Source of the DNA: DASRAA01 sp963814165
Lineage (GTDB): Bacteria > Acidobacteriota > Terriglobia > Terriglobales > Acidobacteriaceae
Reading direction: 5' to 3'
Length of the DNA: 64,000 nucleotides
Assembly (NCBI GenBank): GCA_963814165.1
Contig: CAWFBW010000011.1
Location: 310,001-374,000, forward strand
Of the stretch, positions 45,037 to 53,405 are shown piece after piece. Within the stretch, counting starts at the first letter, position 1; each line of letters begins with the position of its first letter. The translations under genes and the position numbers were made by a program. The notes beneath the pieces are model-generated. The model was not told the DNA's origin, made no database searches, and saw only the letters and a program-made list of their open reading frames with translations.

Positions 45037-45070
45037 CCCATTCAAGGCCTTCTTTTGGCCTTGAATGGGG
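45037..45070. repeat. 34-bp palindromic repeat, copy 2
   Basis: CCCATTCAAGGCC-TTCTTTT-GGCCTTGAATGGGG, a perfect 13-bp stem with the same 7-base loop as copy 1 (42180-42213). It is downstream of the PEP-CTERM gene. Confidence 0.8.
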
Positions 45071-45121
45071 ACTTTTCTATCGGGGCGGGCGGGAGCAAAT
45101 AGGGCTTCTCGACTAAGAATT

Positions 45122-45199
45122 CTCTGTGCCTCTGTGTCTCCGGGGTGGGTTTTGATTTTGCTAACCTTTTGCGTGCGTTCCGTGTTCTCTGTGGTGAAG
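45122..45199 (+). repeat. Compound dispersed repeat (families B then A)
   Basis: TCTGTGCCTCTGTGTCTCCG (family B) is followed by GTGCGTTCCGTG...CTGTGGTGAAG (family A, 45173-45199), the same order as at 1941-2050. Confidence 0.75.
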
Positions 45200-45650
45200 C
45201 CGTCTTTACGGTCACTGGCAACTGACAACCGACAACTGCCTTTGTTCAGCCATCACACGCATCGGTGACTAAATCGCTTGGTGCTTTGCCCCCACCTGTC
45301 GTACACTTCCGTCGGAAGGATGAGGGAAAGCTGTCTTCCACCGGGTCGGTAGCCGGACACTACCCTCGTTCCCCGTAGGTGGTTCGTCCTGTGACCGGTT
45401 CGATTTGCTGTCGCGTCTTTAAGCATCTCCCCGCCAGCTCCTCCTTACATCCCGCTAAAATCCCTCCTAACTCCTTTGTTAAGAAGAATTTGCCTGTAAG
45501 TCCAACGCGCAGAGGAATTTGCGGCGTTACCACCCGCTATCTTCAACAGAATGAAGATTTTACGAAAAAGGCGGGGGGGGTACCCATGGGGGTGCAGACC
45601 GTGCTCACACCCATTCCCAATTTGGAACCGATAAGCGCTGGATTAGCGGT

Positions 45651-46445
45651 TCAGTCGTACCGCTCGAACACGATCTGCTTGCGGTCCCAGCCGAGCTCTT
45701 CTTTCAGCAGCTTGCGGTTGGCATCGACCATCTGGTGCAAGCCGCAAATATAGGCGTGAATGTCGCGGCGGCCGCCCACGATTTCGCGCAGGTGGTCTTG
45801 CACATACCCGCGAAGGCCCTGCCAATCAGCGCCTCCTCGGCTCAGCGTCAGACGGTAATGGAAGTTGGGATGCGCTTCTTCAATCGCCAGAAATTCATCG
45901 CGGTAGTAGAGGCCAGTTTCATGGCGCGTGCCGTACAACAGCCAGAACTCTCTGTCCCCATGACGGTCCGGCTGCGCAAACAGCCACTGCAATATTCCCC
46001 GCACCGGCGCGATGCCCGTTCCCGTCGCGATGAACACCGAGTCCTGGTGCGGCTGGCGCAGCGTGAACATGCCGTGCGGCCCGTGAAACTGGACAACGGC
46101 GCCTTCTTCCAGATCGCACAGCCAGTTCGACAAAAACCCTTCTTCCACACGGTTGAGGCAGAGGTCGAACGAGGGAACGGAACGCGGCGCGTTGGCAATC
46201 GAGTAAGCGCGCGTGTGGACTTTTCCGTCGGGTCTTGGCTGCGGGATGGAAACGAATTGGCCGGGAACAAACGAAAACTCGTCGACGCCCTCAACCGTAA
46301 ACTCAAGATGCTTGGTTTGTTCCGAGAGTTCGACAGACCGAGTCAATCGGGCAGAAAGCAGATTGCGTTGGCCCGGAACTCGCACCGTAGTTGCTTGCGT
46401 CGGAGACGGAGTCTCAGTCGTAGAAGTTGCGCTATTGTCGCTCAC
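45651..46445 (-). CDS. Ferredoxin-NADP reductase-like FAD/NAD(P)-binding oxidoreductase
   Basis: 264 residues. FAD-binding barrel with VPGQFVSIPQPRPDG and RAYSIANAP (RxYS motif), then the NAD(P) domain with HGPHGMFTLR, ATGTGIAPVRGILQWL, LLYGTRHETGLYYRDEF, and a C-terminal HAYICGLHQMVDANRKLLKE (CG-x-x-xMV motif). It moves electrons between NAD(P)H and an unknown carrier. About 25 Ser/Thr-rich residues precede the core, probably disordered. No partner ferredoxin is adjacent. It sits 100 bp downstream of the glmS terminator on the same strand. Confidence 0.88.
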   Translation of the reverse strand: MSDNSATSTTETPSPTQATTVRVPGQRNLLSARLTRSVELSEQTKHLEFTVEGVDEFSFVPGQFVSIPQPRPDGKVHTRAYSIANAPRSVPSFDLCLNRVEEGFLSNWLCDLEEGAVVQFHGPHGMFTLRQPHQDSVFIATGTGIAPVRGILQWLFAQPDRHGDREFWLLYGTRHETGLYYRDEFLAIEEAHPNFHYRLTLSRGGADWQGLRGYVQDHLREIVGGRRDIHAYICGLHQMVDANRKLLKEELGWDRKQIVFERYD

Positions 46446-46489
46446 ACTTGATTAGATGCAGTAGAAGTGGTTTCGCGGCAACTGGCCGG

Positions 46490-46525
46490 AAATAAGAAAT
46501 AAGAAAGGGCGGCAAATTGCCGCCC
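46490..46525 (-). terminator. Intrinsic terminator of glmS
   Basis: On the minus strand GGGCGGCA-ATT-TGCCGCCC is followed by TTTCTTATTTCTTATTT, 20 bp after the glmS stop. It ends the long minus-strand gene run. Confidence 0.9.
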
Positions 46526-46545
46526 TCGCACAGCGCTCTTTGAAA

Positions 46546-48414
46546 CTACTCAACCGTCACCGATTTTGCCAGGTTGCGCGGCTGGTCGACGTCGCAACCG
46601 CGCCGGACTGCGATGTGATACGCCAGCAGTTGCAGCGGAACGACCTCGAGGATCGGAGTCAGAAGCTCAGGCGCTGCGGGAACGTAAATGACGTGGTCCG
46701 CGGACTCGTTGATCTCCTCATCGCCTTCGGTGGCGACTGCGATTACGGTTCCCGAACGGGCTTTGACTTCCTTCAGGTTGGAAATCGTCTTTTCGTAGCG
46801 CAGCACCGAGCCTTGATCGTTGAGATCGCGCGTTGCGATGATTACCACCGGCAATTCTTCATCGATGAGCGCGTTGGGGCCGTGTTTCATCTCGCCCGCA
46901 GGATAGCCTTCGGCGTGGATGTAGGAAATTTCCTTCATCTTTAACGCGCCTTCAAGGGCAATCGGGTAATGGATTCCGCGGCCGAGATAGAGGAAATCCT
47001 GCGCGCGGTGATAGCGCTTGGCAAGCTCTTCGGTTGCGTCCTCGCCGCCGAGCAACGCCTCGAGCTTGCCGGGAATCAGCGTCAGTTCCGTGAGCAACTT
47101 CTTGGCTTCGTCAGAGCTCACGGTCCCGCGTACTTCACCGAGATAAACCGCGAACAGGAACAGCGCTGTGAGTTGAGCGGTGAATGCCTTGGTGGAAGCA
47201 ACGCCGATTTCCGGTCCAGCGTGCGTGTAGATGGTGCCATTCGCCTCGCGCGCAATCATCGAGCCGACGACGTTGCAGACGCCCAGCGTCTTGGCGCCCT
47301 TGGAGCGAGATTCGCGCATGGCGGCGATGGTGTCGGCCGTTTCGCCCGACTGGGTGATGAGAATGTTGAGATCGGTTGGACCAGTCAGCGGGTCGCGGTA
47401 GCGATACTCGCTGGCGTAGTCGACCTCAACCGGCAGCTTGGCGAGGCGCTCGATCATGAACTTGGCGGCCAGTCCGGCGTGCCAACTGGTGCCGCAGGCA
47501 GCGATCGAAACGTGCTGCAGCTTGCGGAAGTCGTCCTCGGAGATGTCCATTTCGTCGAGGAAGACCTTGCCTGTATCGAGCGAAACTCGTCCGAGAGTCG
47601 TATCACGCACGGCGCGGGGCTGCTCAAAGATCTCCTTGAGCATGAAGTGCTTGAATCCGCCCTTTTCGGCCATGATCGGGTCCCAGGTAATGTGCTGCAC
47701 CTGGCGCGTCACGGGATGCCCGTCAAAGTCGGTCAACTGCACCCCACTCGGAGTGATCACAGCCAGATCGCCATCGCCGAGGAAGAACAGATCGCGCGTG
47801 TGATACAAAATCGCGGGAACGTCGCTGGCGACGAAATATTCGTTGTCGCCCAGTCCGATGACTGCCGGCGGCCCGTTGCGTCCAGCGACGATCTTGTCTG
47901 GCTCGTCGGAGGAAATCACCGCGATCGCGAACACTCCGGTCAGTTGCTTCACGGTGGTGCGAACAGCCTCTTCCAACGGCAGCTTGCCGCCGGCATCGGC
48001 AATCGTCTGTTCGATGAGATGAGCGATGACTTCCGTATCGGTCTCAGTACGGAACTTGTGGCCGCCGGCGATGAGCTTCTTCTTCAAGCTCATGTAGTTC
48101 TCAACGATACCGTTGTGGACAACCACGATCTTGCCCGTGCAGTCGCGATGAGGATGAGCATTTTCTTCGGTCGGGCGGCCGTGCGTAGCCCAGCGAGTGT
48201 GGCCGATACCATAGGTGCCATCCAACGGATTGAGTTGGATGGTTTCTTCGAGATTGCGCAACTTGCCTTCGGCGCGCCGCACCTGGAGACCCTCGCCGTT
48301 GCCCGCAACTGCTATTCCCGCCGAGTCATATCCGCGATATTCCAAGCGACGCAGGCCGTCAATAATGACTGGAACGACCCTCTTCTTTCCGACGTAACCG
48401 ACAATGCCGCACAT
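46546..48414 (-). CDS. glmS: Glutamine-fructose-6-phosphate aminotransferase (isomerizing)
   Basis: 622 residues. Makes glucosamine-6-phosphate from fructose-6-phosphate and glutamine, the first step to UDP-GlcNAc. Class II amidotransferase domain with catalytic Cys1 after Met (MCGIVGYVGKK), GHTRWATHG and HNGIVENY; two SIS domains with SIAACGTSWHAGLAAK, LITQSGETADTIAAMRESRS, AGPEIGVASTKAFTAQ and the catalytic EGALKMKEISYIHAEGYPAG; typical end LAYHIAVRRGCDVDQPRNLA-KSVTVE. All key residues are present. No glmS ribozyme is evident in the 126 bp upstream. Confidence 0.97.
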   Translation of the reverse strand: MCGIVGYVGKKRVVPVIIDGLRRLEYRGYDSAGIAVAGNGEGLQVRRAEGKLRNLEETIQLNPLDGTYGIGHTRWATHGRPTEENAHPHRDCTGKIVVVHNGIVENYMSLKKKLIAGGHKFRTETDTEVIAHLIEQTIADAGGKLPLEEAVRTTVKQLTGVFAIAVISSDEPDKIVAGRNGPPAVIGLGDNEYFVASDVPAILYHTRDLFFLGDGDLAVITPSGVQLTDFDGHPVTRQVQHITWDPIMAEKGGFKHFMLKEIFEQPRAVRDTTLGRVSLDTGKVFLDEMDISEDDFRKLQHVSIAACGTSWHAGLAAKFMIERLAKLPVEVDYASEYRYRDPLTGPTDLNILITQSGETADTIAAMRESRSKGAKTLGVCNVVGSMIAREANGTIYTHAGPEIGVASTKAFTAQLTALFLFAVYLGEVRGTVSSDEAKKLLTELTLIPGKLEALLGGEDATEELAKRYHRAQDFLYLGRGIHYPIALEGALKMKEISYIHAEGYPAGEMKHGPNALIDEELPVVIIATRDLNDQGSVLRYEKTISNLKEVKARSGTVIAVATEGDEEINESADHVIYVPAAPELLTPILEVVPLQLLAYHIAVRRGCDVDQPRNLAKSVTVE

Positions 48415-48540
48415 GAGCCTTGCTCCATTGCGATGGGAATGATTGAACCTCTCTGTGAGGAAGACCCACGCACACGACCTGAGAGATCGAACGTCCTGCC
48501 TAAATCTTATCTGATTTTGGGCACAAAGATGGCGAAAGCA

Positions 48541-48786
48541 CTAGGCTTCGAGGGTGAAGCGATATTCCTCGATAACGGGATTGGTCAGGACTTCGCGGGC
48601 GATGCGCTCAACTTCGGCCTGAACGTCTTCCCGCGCGATTGCATCATCGAGCACAATTTCAAAATACTTGCCCTGACGCAAGTCGTTGACGCCGCGATAG
48701 CCCATCTTCTTCAAAGCGCCGTGAATGGTTTTGCCTTGAGGATCAAGGACACTCTTCTTCAGCGAGACGTAAACGTAGGCTTTCAT
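48541..48786 (-). CDS. purS: Phosphoribosylformylglycinamidine synthase subunit PurS
   Basis: 81 residues, full length for PurS. It forms the bridging subunit between PurL and PurQ in the fourth step of purine synthesis. Seen: MKAYVYVSLKKSVLDPQGKT, ALKKMGYRGVNDLRQGKYFE and NPVIEEYRFTLEA. purQ and purL are not next to it here; instead glmS follows by 126 bp and the CMD-type gene precedes by 51 bp. Confidence 0.93.
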   Translation of the reverse strand: MKAYVYVSLKKSVLDPQGKTIHGALKKMGYRGVNDLRQGKYFEIVLDDAIAREDVQAEVERIAREVLTNPVIEEYRFTLEA

Positions 48787-48837
48787 AGGAGATTTCTATT
48801 ATACCGACATGCTGAGTGGGCCCGACTAAAGCAGCGT

Positions 48838-49242
48838 TCACTCGGGAATGGCTTTGAAAGCGTCGTCGATTTCAACCTGGTAGCCATTTGCCAGGCGATT
48901 GGTTTCATTCGCCATTCCGACCACCGACATCAGCTCGTGAAACATGGCAGGAGTCATACCCTTCTTGCGTGCGGAGGCAGAGTGCGAAGCGATGCAATAG
49001 TCGCAACCGTTAGTGACGCTGACGGCAACGTAAATCAGTTCCTTGACCAGCGGATCGAGCGCACCGGGAGCCATGATCTGCTTGATGCTCTCCCAGGTGC
49101 GCTTCAAAAGAGCAGGATCGTGGGCGATGGCCTTCCAGAAATTATTGATCCAGTCGGTCTTGCGAGTGGCCATGATGTCGTCGTACACTGCGCGCACTTC
49201 AGGACTGGCGTCTGCATATTCGACCAACCCGTAAGTAGCCAT
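48838..49242 (-). CDS. Carboxymuconolactone decarboxylase/AhpD-family protein
   Basis: 134 residues from ATG 49242, with a strong GAGGAGGAG site before it. The AhpD-type redox motif GCDYCIASHSASARKKGM (Cys-x2-Cys-x3-His) is present, after LDPLVKELIYVAVSVTN. Such proteins are peroxidase or alkylhydroperoxidase-like; others in the family are lactone decarboxylases, but the CxxC favours the redox type. It starts 13 bp after the MBL gene stop, so translation is likely linked. Confidence 0.92.
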   Translation of the reverse strand: MATYGLVEYADASPEVRAVYDDIMATRKTDWINNFWKAIAHDPALLKRTWESIKQIMAPGALDPLVKELIYVAVSVTNGCDYCIASHSASARKKGMTPAMFHELMSVVGMANETNRLANGYQVEIDDAFKAIPE

Positions 49243-49255
49243 CGCTCCTCCTCCT

Positions 49256-50686
49256 CTAGGAAATCGATACTTTTTGTTTGTAAGAAGCCACGTGGGCATT
49301 CCAGGCGAGTGATTTTGAGATCGCTTCCTGCAGCTGGCTCGATGCAGACGGTTCGCCGTGCACCAGATATGTCTGTTTCGGCGGAGCCTGAAAGGTACGC
49401 AACCACTCGAGCAGTTCCGGAGTGTCGGCGTGATCGCTGAACTGTTCTAACGACGCCACTTGTGCTCGCACCTGCACAACCTGCCCAAACATCTTGACAT
49501 CAGCGGCGCCGTTCTTGATGTCGAAGCCACGTGTGCCCTGCGCCTGAAATCCAATGAACAGAATCAGGTTTCGGGGGTCGGGCAGACGCTGGATCAAGTG
49601 GTGCAAAACCCGCCCGCCGGTGGCCATGCCGCTGGAAGAAACGATGATGGACGGATACTTCGACTGGTTGATCTTCTTGGAGTCTTCCTGGGTCAGGTCA
49701 AAGTAGAAATTAGGCCAGTCGAGCGGGGAGCCGTATTTTTCGATGAGCGTCTTGGTTTCAGGACTGAATTCGCTGGAGTATTTGAGGAACACCTCCACTG
49801 CCTTGATGGCCATCGGACTGTCGGCATGCACCGGTACGTGCGGGATCTGTTCCGTCTCCATCAGTTGTTTCAACAGGAATAAGAGCTTCTGGGTACGCTC
49901 GACGGCAAATGCGGGGATGACAACGCTGCCACCACGCTGAATTGTGGCGCGGATCAATGCAGCCATTTCCGGTTTTGGATCCGTGTGCGGATGCTCGCGA
50001 TTTCCGTAGGTACTTTCCATGACGAGATAATCGCAGCTTTCGTTTGCGGTCGGACCAGAATGCAATACTCGGCCCGGAGAGATTTCGCTGTTCCTGACGC
50101 GACCGATGTCGCCGGTAAAGAGAAGCTTCGAACGAATGCCGCTTGCCGTCAGCGAAATCTCAGCCATTGCCGAGCCCAAAATATGGGCAGCGCGCACGAA
50201 CTGGAACGAGAGCTCGTCAGACAGACGCTTAGCTTCGTTGAAATTCACAGGCTTGAACAGAGTGAGACATTGTTGCGCCTCTTCCATCGTGTAAAGCGGC
50301 AGCGCGGGCACGTGTTTCGATGTCTTGTAGCGATTGTGGAAAGCCGCATCTTCTTCCTGGAGGTGGCCGGAGTCGGGAAGCAGGATGCCGCAAAGATCAA
50401 TCGTTGGCGGCGTGGCATAGATCGGGCCGTGAAATCCTTGCTTGACGAGGCGGGGAATCCATCCGGAATGATCAAGGTGGGCGTGAGTCAGGATTACCGC
50501 ATCGATCTCGCGCGGTGGCACGGGCAAGTCCTGCCAGTTGCGCTCACGCCATTCCTTCTGGCCCTGAAACAGGCCGCAATCGACCAACACCTGAAGTCCA
50601 CGCTTGCCGGATTCGTCGCCAGTGTTGATGAGATGTTTCGAGCCGGTTACGACGCCTGCAGCACCCAAGAACTGGATATAGCTCAC
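49256..50686 (-). CDS. MBL-fold beta-CASP RNA-processing exonuclease-like protein
   Basis: 476 residues, zinc-dependent metallo-beta-lactamase fold with beta-CASP domain (CPSF/Ysh1-like). Motifs: LTHAHLDHSGWIPRL (motif 2), AAHILGSAMAEI, LLFTGDIGRV, ESTYGNREH, then beta-CASP VVIPAFAVERTQKLLFLL, SSSGMATGGR and QFSDHADTPELLEWL, and the final His in YLVHGEPSA. All metal ligands appear present. Role: RNA 3'-end processing or nuclease; RNase J itself has a different C-terminal domain, so the exact substrate is unclear. Confidence 0.92.
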   Translation of the reverse strand: MSYIQFLGAAGVVTGSKHLINTGDESGKRGLQVLVDCGLFQGQKEWRERNWQDLPVPPREIDAVILTHAHLDHSGWIPRLVKQGFHGPIYATPPTIDLCGILLPDSGHLQEEDAAFHNRYKTSKHVPALPLYTMEEAQQCLTLFKPVNFNEAKRLSDELSFQFVRAAHILGSAMAEISLTASGIRSKLLFTGDIGRVRNSEISPGRVLHSGPTANESCDYLVMESTYGNREHPHTDPKPEMAALIRATIQRGGSVVIPAFAVERTQKLLFLLKQLMETEQIPHVPVHADSPMAIKAVEVFLKYSSEFSPETKTLIEKYGSPLDWPNFYFDLTQEDSKKINQSKYPSIIVSSSGMATGGRVLHHLIQRLPDPRNLILFIGFQAQGTRGFDIKNGAADVKMFGQVVQVRAQVASLEQFSDHADTPELLEWLRTFQAPPKQTYLVHGEPSASSQLQEAISKSLAWNAHVASYKQKVSIS

Positions 50687-50774
50687 TTAGACCTCGCAGG
50701 AGCGCATGTTGCGCCGATGCAACTGCAAATGGTTGTAACGTTTCCGCTAGTCTGTTGGCAAGCGGGGTCTGCCG

Positions 50775-52547
50775 TTATTCGGTCTCAGAAGGCTTCGCAG
50801 GCACATCGAAAGTATTTTTACTGGAATTGAGCACGGGTACACTACCGTCGTTGACGACTGCTCGAGTGGGCATTTCTGGAAGTTGCACCCTCTCCGATGT
50901 TCTTTGATGAGCAGGTACCAGAATACGAAGCGATCTTTCGCCCGTTGCCGACTGGACGGTTACCGGCACCTCAGCGCCGGCACCACCGCGATTTTCGACG
51001 GTTACGGTGACCAGAGACAGTTTATTGGGATCGCCGAGGAGAGGCCGTGCGTAAACATTTTCGATGCGGAAGTCTGGCAAGCCGCGATCGCGGTAAACCC
51101 AGTCGTCGAAAAACCACTCCAAATCTCGTTTGCGGTCCTCCTCGAGGAGACGCTGCAAGTAAGCTGTGTTTGAGTCGTCCGCAGCACGATAGGAAGCCAG
51201 GGCTTTCTGCAGCACCGGATCGCCCAGCATGTCGCGCAGCATCCAAAATACAAAGCTGCCTTTGCCCCGCAAGAGAATCTGGTCAGAAGTATTGAGCAAG
51301 GAATTGCTCGACGACGTCGATGTCGCTGAGTTTTCCGCGATGGTCGAGCGATCGAGTGGCTCCTCTGCCTTCATGAGTGGCGCGAGATACTCGTTGAGAA
51401 ACTTCAGGGCGTCTATGCGTCCGAGCCGCTTCTCAACACTAAGGGCCTGCACGAAACGTTGCAGACCAGCTTCCATCCAAGGACGGGAGGTGGAAAAGCG
51501 GCTAGCGACCTGCGCCGGCAAAACCAACAGGCCAATGGTCGCGGAACTGGACTGACGCAAGGGGGTGAACAGGAGTGGTCCGTCCTGGAATGGGTTAGCG
51601 TTCGGTTCAGTGAGCTCGACGACGACTGCGGAGTCACCACGCGAAGGAAGCCAGTCGTCCAGTAGAGGAATGTTGGCTTCGGCTGCGGCGGCATAGTCCT
51701 TGGCGATCGATGCCTTCGATGGCACGTGAAAAAGGGTCACACCGGGACGCTCAAGGCGGACGTATTCTGCGACCGCAAACGTGGGCGATACGCCACCGAG
51801 TCCGCTTAAGTGGATATCGTTGCTGACCTGCGTAGTGATGCCTTCACTCCGAGGGTCGGAAGTCTCGCTAATCTTGCCGCAGGGCGCGGCCATGGCGCTA
51901 CCGGCAATGCACAGCTTGACTTCTTCGGACACAACGCTAATGTGCACGTCAAACTGCGAATTCTTGTGCCGCTCCTTCCAAGACTCAATCGCAGCGAAAA
52001 CTGTGTTGCCTTCGCTTAAGCTGACTGCCGGCAGCGATACCGGATACCACACGACGTTGCCCAGTCCGCGCACAGCCGTGAATGACTGGCTGATCTGATC
52101 CCAGTCGTTACGGAGGGCAACATCCCCAGGCGCTCCCATTCGAGTGAAACGGGTTGCGTCAGGTGCGATGGCGCCGCCGTATTGAATATCCAAGTCAATT
52201 TTGCCCCCAGGAGGAACAGCCCCCGGAAGCGTGACAATAGCTTCCGAAACCGCTCCAGTATGGTCGATGTCGGTGGTGTAGGGGTTGCCGATCCATTCCA
52301 CAGGTTCACCATTGAAAGCGATGCCGTTCCAGTTAAGCGAGGAGGACACCTGCAAGGTAATGTTCTTTTGCGGGGAGCTTGAGTCGTTGCGGAGACCCAG
52401 CCTTCCCGTAACTGCGATGACGTGCGAAGCGCGGTCGATCTGGGCGTCAAGCTGATAGCGGGTGATGGTGAAGGCATCCCGGTTTATGGATTGGGCGGGT
52501 GTGGCCAGTAGGGCTGCGAAGAGCGTGACGATGATGAAGCGGATCAT
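50775..52547 (-). CDS. M1 aminopeptidase-like secreted protein lacking the HExxH motif
   Basis: 590 residues from ATG 52547, overlapping the rlmB stop by the four bases ATGA. Signal peptide FIIVTLFAALLATPAQS. N-terminal M1-type beta domain (ITRYQLDAQIDRASHVIAVT, LGLRNDSSSPQKNITLQ), central catalytic-like region, and the M1-type WMEAGLQRFVQAL and WFFDDWVYRDRGLPDF. Where active members have HExxH followed 18 residues later by Glu, here VLPAQVASRF stands, so the zinc site is absent. Probably a binding or structural derivative. Last 60 residues are a beta domain. Confidence 0.8.
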   Translation of the reverse strand: MIRFIIVTLFAALLATPAQSINRDAFTITRYQLDAQIDRASHVIAVTGRLGLRNDSSSPQKNITLQVSSSLNWNGIAFNGEPVEWIGNPYTTDIDHTGAVSEAIVTLPGAVPPGGKIDLDIQYGGAIAPDATRFTRMGAPGDVALRNDWDQISQSFTAVRGLGNVVWYPVSLPAVSLSEGNTVFAAIESWKERHKNSQFDVHISVVSEEVKLCIAGSAMAAPCGKISETSDPRSEGITTQVSNDIHLSGLGGVSPTFAVAEYVRLERPGVTLFHVPSKASIAKDYAAAAEANIPLLDDWLPSRGDSAVVVELTEPNANPFQDGPLLFTPLRQSSSATIGLLVLPAQVASRFSTSRPWMEAGLQRFVQALSVEKRLGRIDALKFLNEYLAPLMKAEEPLDRSTIAENSATSTSSSNSLLNTSDQILLRGKGSFVFWMLRDMLGDPVLQKALASYRAADDSNTAYLQRLLEEDRKRDLEWFFDDWVYRDRGLPDFRIENVYARPLLGDPNKLSLVTVTVENRGGAGAEVPVTVQSATGERSLRILVPAHQRTSERVQLPEMPTRAVVNDGSVPVLNSSKNTFDVPAKPSETE

Positions 52548-53305
52548 TTGGAATGGACAGTCTTGCCGTCGGAATTCAGGCCGAGGCGCTGTCGCGCGAT
52601 CTCGTACATGACGACGGCTCCGGCCACCGAAACGTTGAGGGAAGGGACATGACCCAGCATGGGGATGGAAACGAGAAAGTCGCAGCGCTTGCGGACATGG
52701 TCGTGCAGGCCTTTTCCCTCCGCGCCCAACACGATCGCGCAAGACATGTTGTAGTCGAGTTGAAAATGGCTCTGGGTGCCGCGTTCGTCCAATCCCACAA
52801 TCCAGAGACTTCGCTCTTTCAGCTCGTCAAGAGTGCGGGAGATGTTGGTGACGCGTGCGATGGGAAGGTGCTCGGAGGCCCCCGCGGAAGCTTTGACCAC
52901 GGTGCCGGTCAAGCCTACGGCGCGGCGCTCGGGGATGATGACACCGTCGGCGCCGGCTCCATCGGCTGTGCGGATGAGCGCGCCAAGGTTGTGCGGATCT
53001 TCGATACCATCAAGGACCAGAAGAAAGCTATGTTTGCCTCTCTTGTTGTTGAGCAACATATCGACGTCGGCGTATGCTTTGCCACTGGTAACTGCCACGA
53101 CGCCCTGATGCGTGTGTGTATTCGCGATACGGTCGAGGTCTTCTCGCGGCAGGAAGCGGACTTGGACCCCGGAAGCGCGGCAATCCTCGATAACGCGCTG
53201 TAAACGCTGGTCGTGCCGCTCGCGCGAAACGCCGACGTAATCGAAGCTTCTTGCCCCGGACTTGAGGGCTTCGCTGACTGAATGAATGCCGTAGATGACG
53301 ACCAT
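52544..53305 (-). CDS. rlmB: 23S rRNA (guanosine-2'-O)-methyltransferase RlmB-type
   Basis: 253 residues, SpoU/TrmH family. N-terminal substrate domain (IYGIHSVSEALKSGARSFDY, VRFLPREDLDRIANTHTHQG); SPOUT domain with VLDGIEDPHNLGALIRTADG, GVIIPERRAVGLTGTVVKAS, IVLGAEGKGLHDHVRKRCD and VPSLNVSVAGAVVMYEIARQ. This N-domain and motif set fits RlmB (G2251 of 23S rRNA) rather than TrmH. First gene of the minus-strand run to glmS and translationally coupled to the M1-like gene. Confidence 0.92.
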   Translation of the reverse strand: MVVIYGIHSVSEALKSGARSFDYVGVSRERHDQRLQRVIEDCRASGVQVRFLPREDLDRIANTHTHQGVVAVTSGKAYADVDMLLNNKRGKHSFLLVLDGIEDPHNLGALIRTADGAGADGVIIPERRAVGLTGTVVKASAGASEHLPIARVTNISRTLDELKERSLWIVGLDERGTQSHFQLDYNMSCAIVLGAEGKGLHDHVRKRCDFLVSIPMLGHVPSLNVSVAGAVVMYEIARQRLGLNSDGKTVHSK

Positions 53306-53405
53306 CGGCTATTAGTTTACGCCAGCGCGGCACGCCATCCCGCCTGCTACACTGACACGGAACGGCGTTCTATACTCTGAGCGCGATCTATAGTTGGGAG
53401 CAGGA

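Larger units (their letters stand above)
44919..45650. other. Repeat-rich spacer between convergent genes
   Basis: No real gene is seen. Six different short repeat types lie in 44930-45245 (see findings). The part 45290-45400 has several nested inverted repeats (CCACCT/AGGTGG, GAGGG/CCCTC, CCGG/CCGG, TTCC/GGAA) and could be a structured RNA. Around 45480-45600 AT-rich segments end in a G7 run, GGGGGGGTACCC, which looks like another dispersed repeat. Confidence 0.55.

Noticed and set aside
45379..45753. 124-codon frame in the spacer before the reductase gene
   Set aside because: Overlaps the 3' end of the reductase gene, has no homology signal and includes repeat sequence.
48415..48540. glmS ribozyme upstream of glmS
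   Set aside because: The spacer is too short and lacks the conserved ribozyme core as far as can be judged by eye.
46969..49440. 823-codon open frame on the plus strand opposite glmS and purS
   Set aside because: It is antisense to well-conserved genes, has no family motif, and arises from the GC-rich codon pattern.
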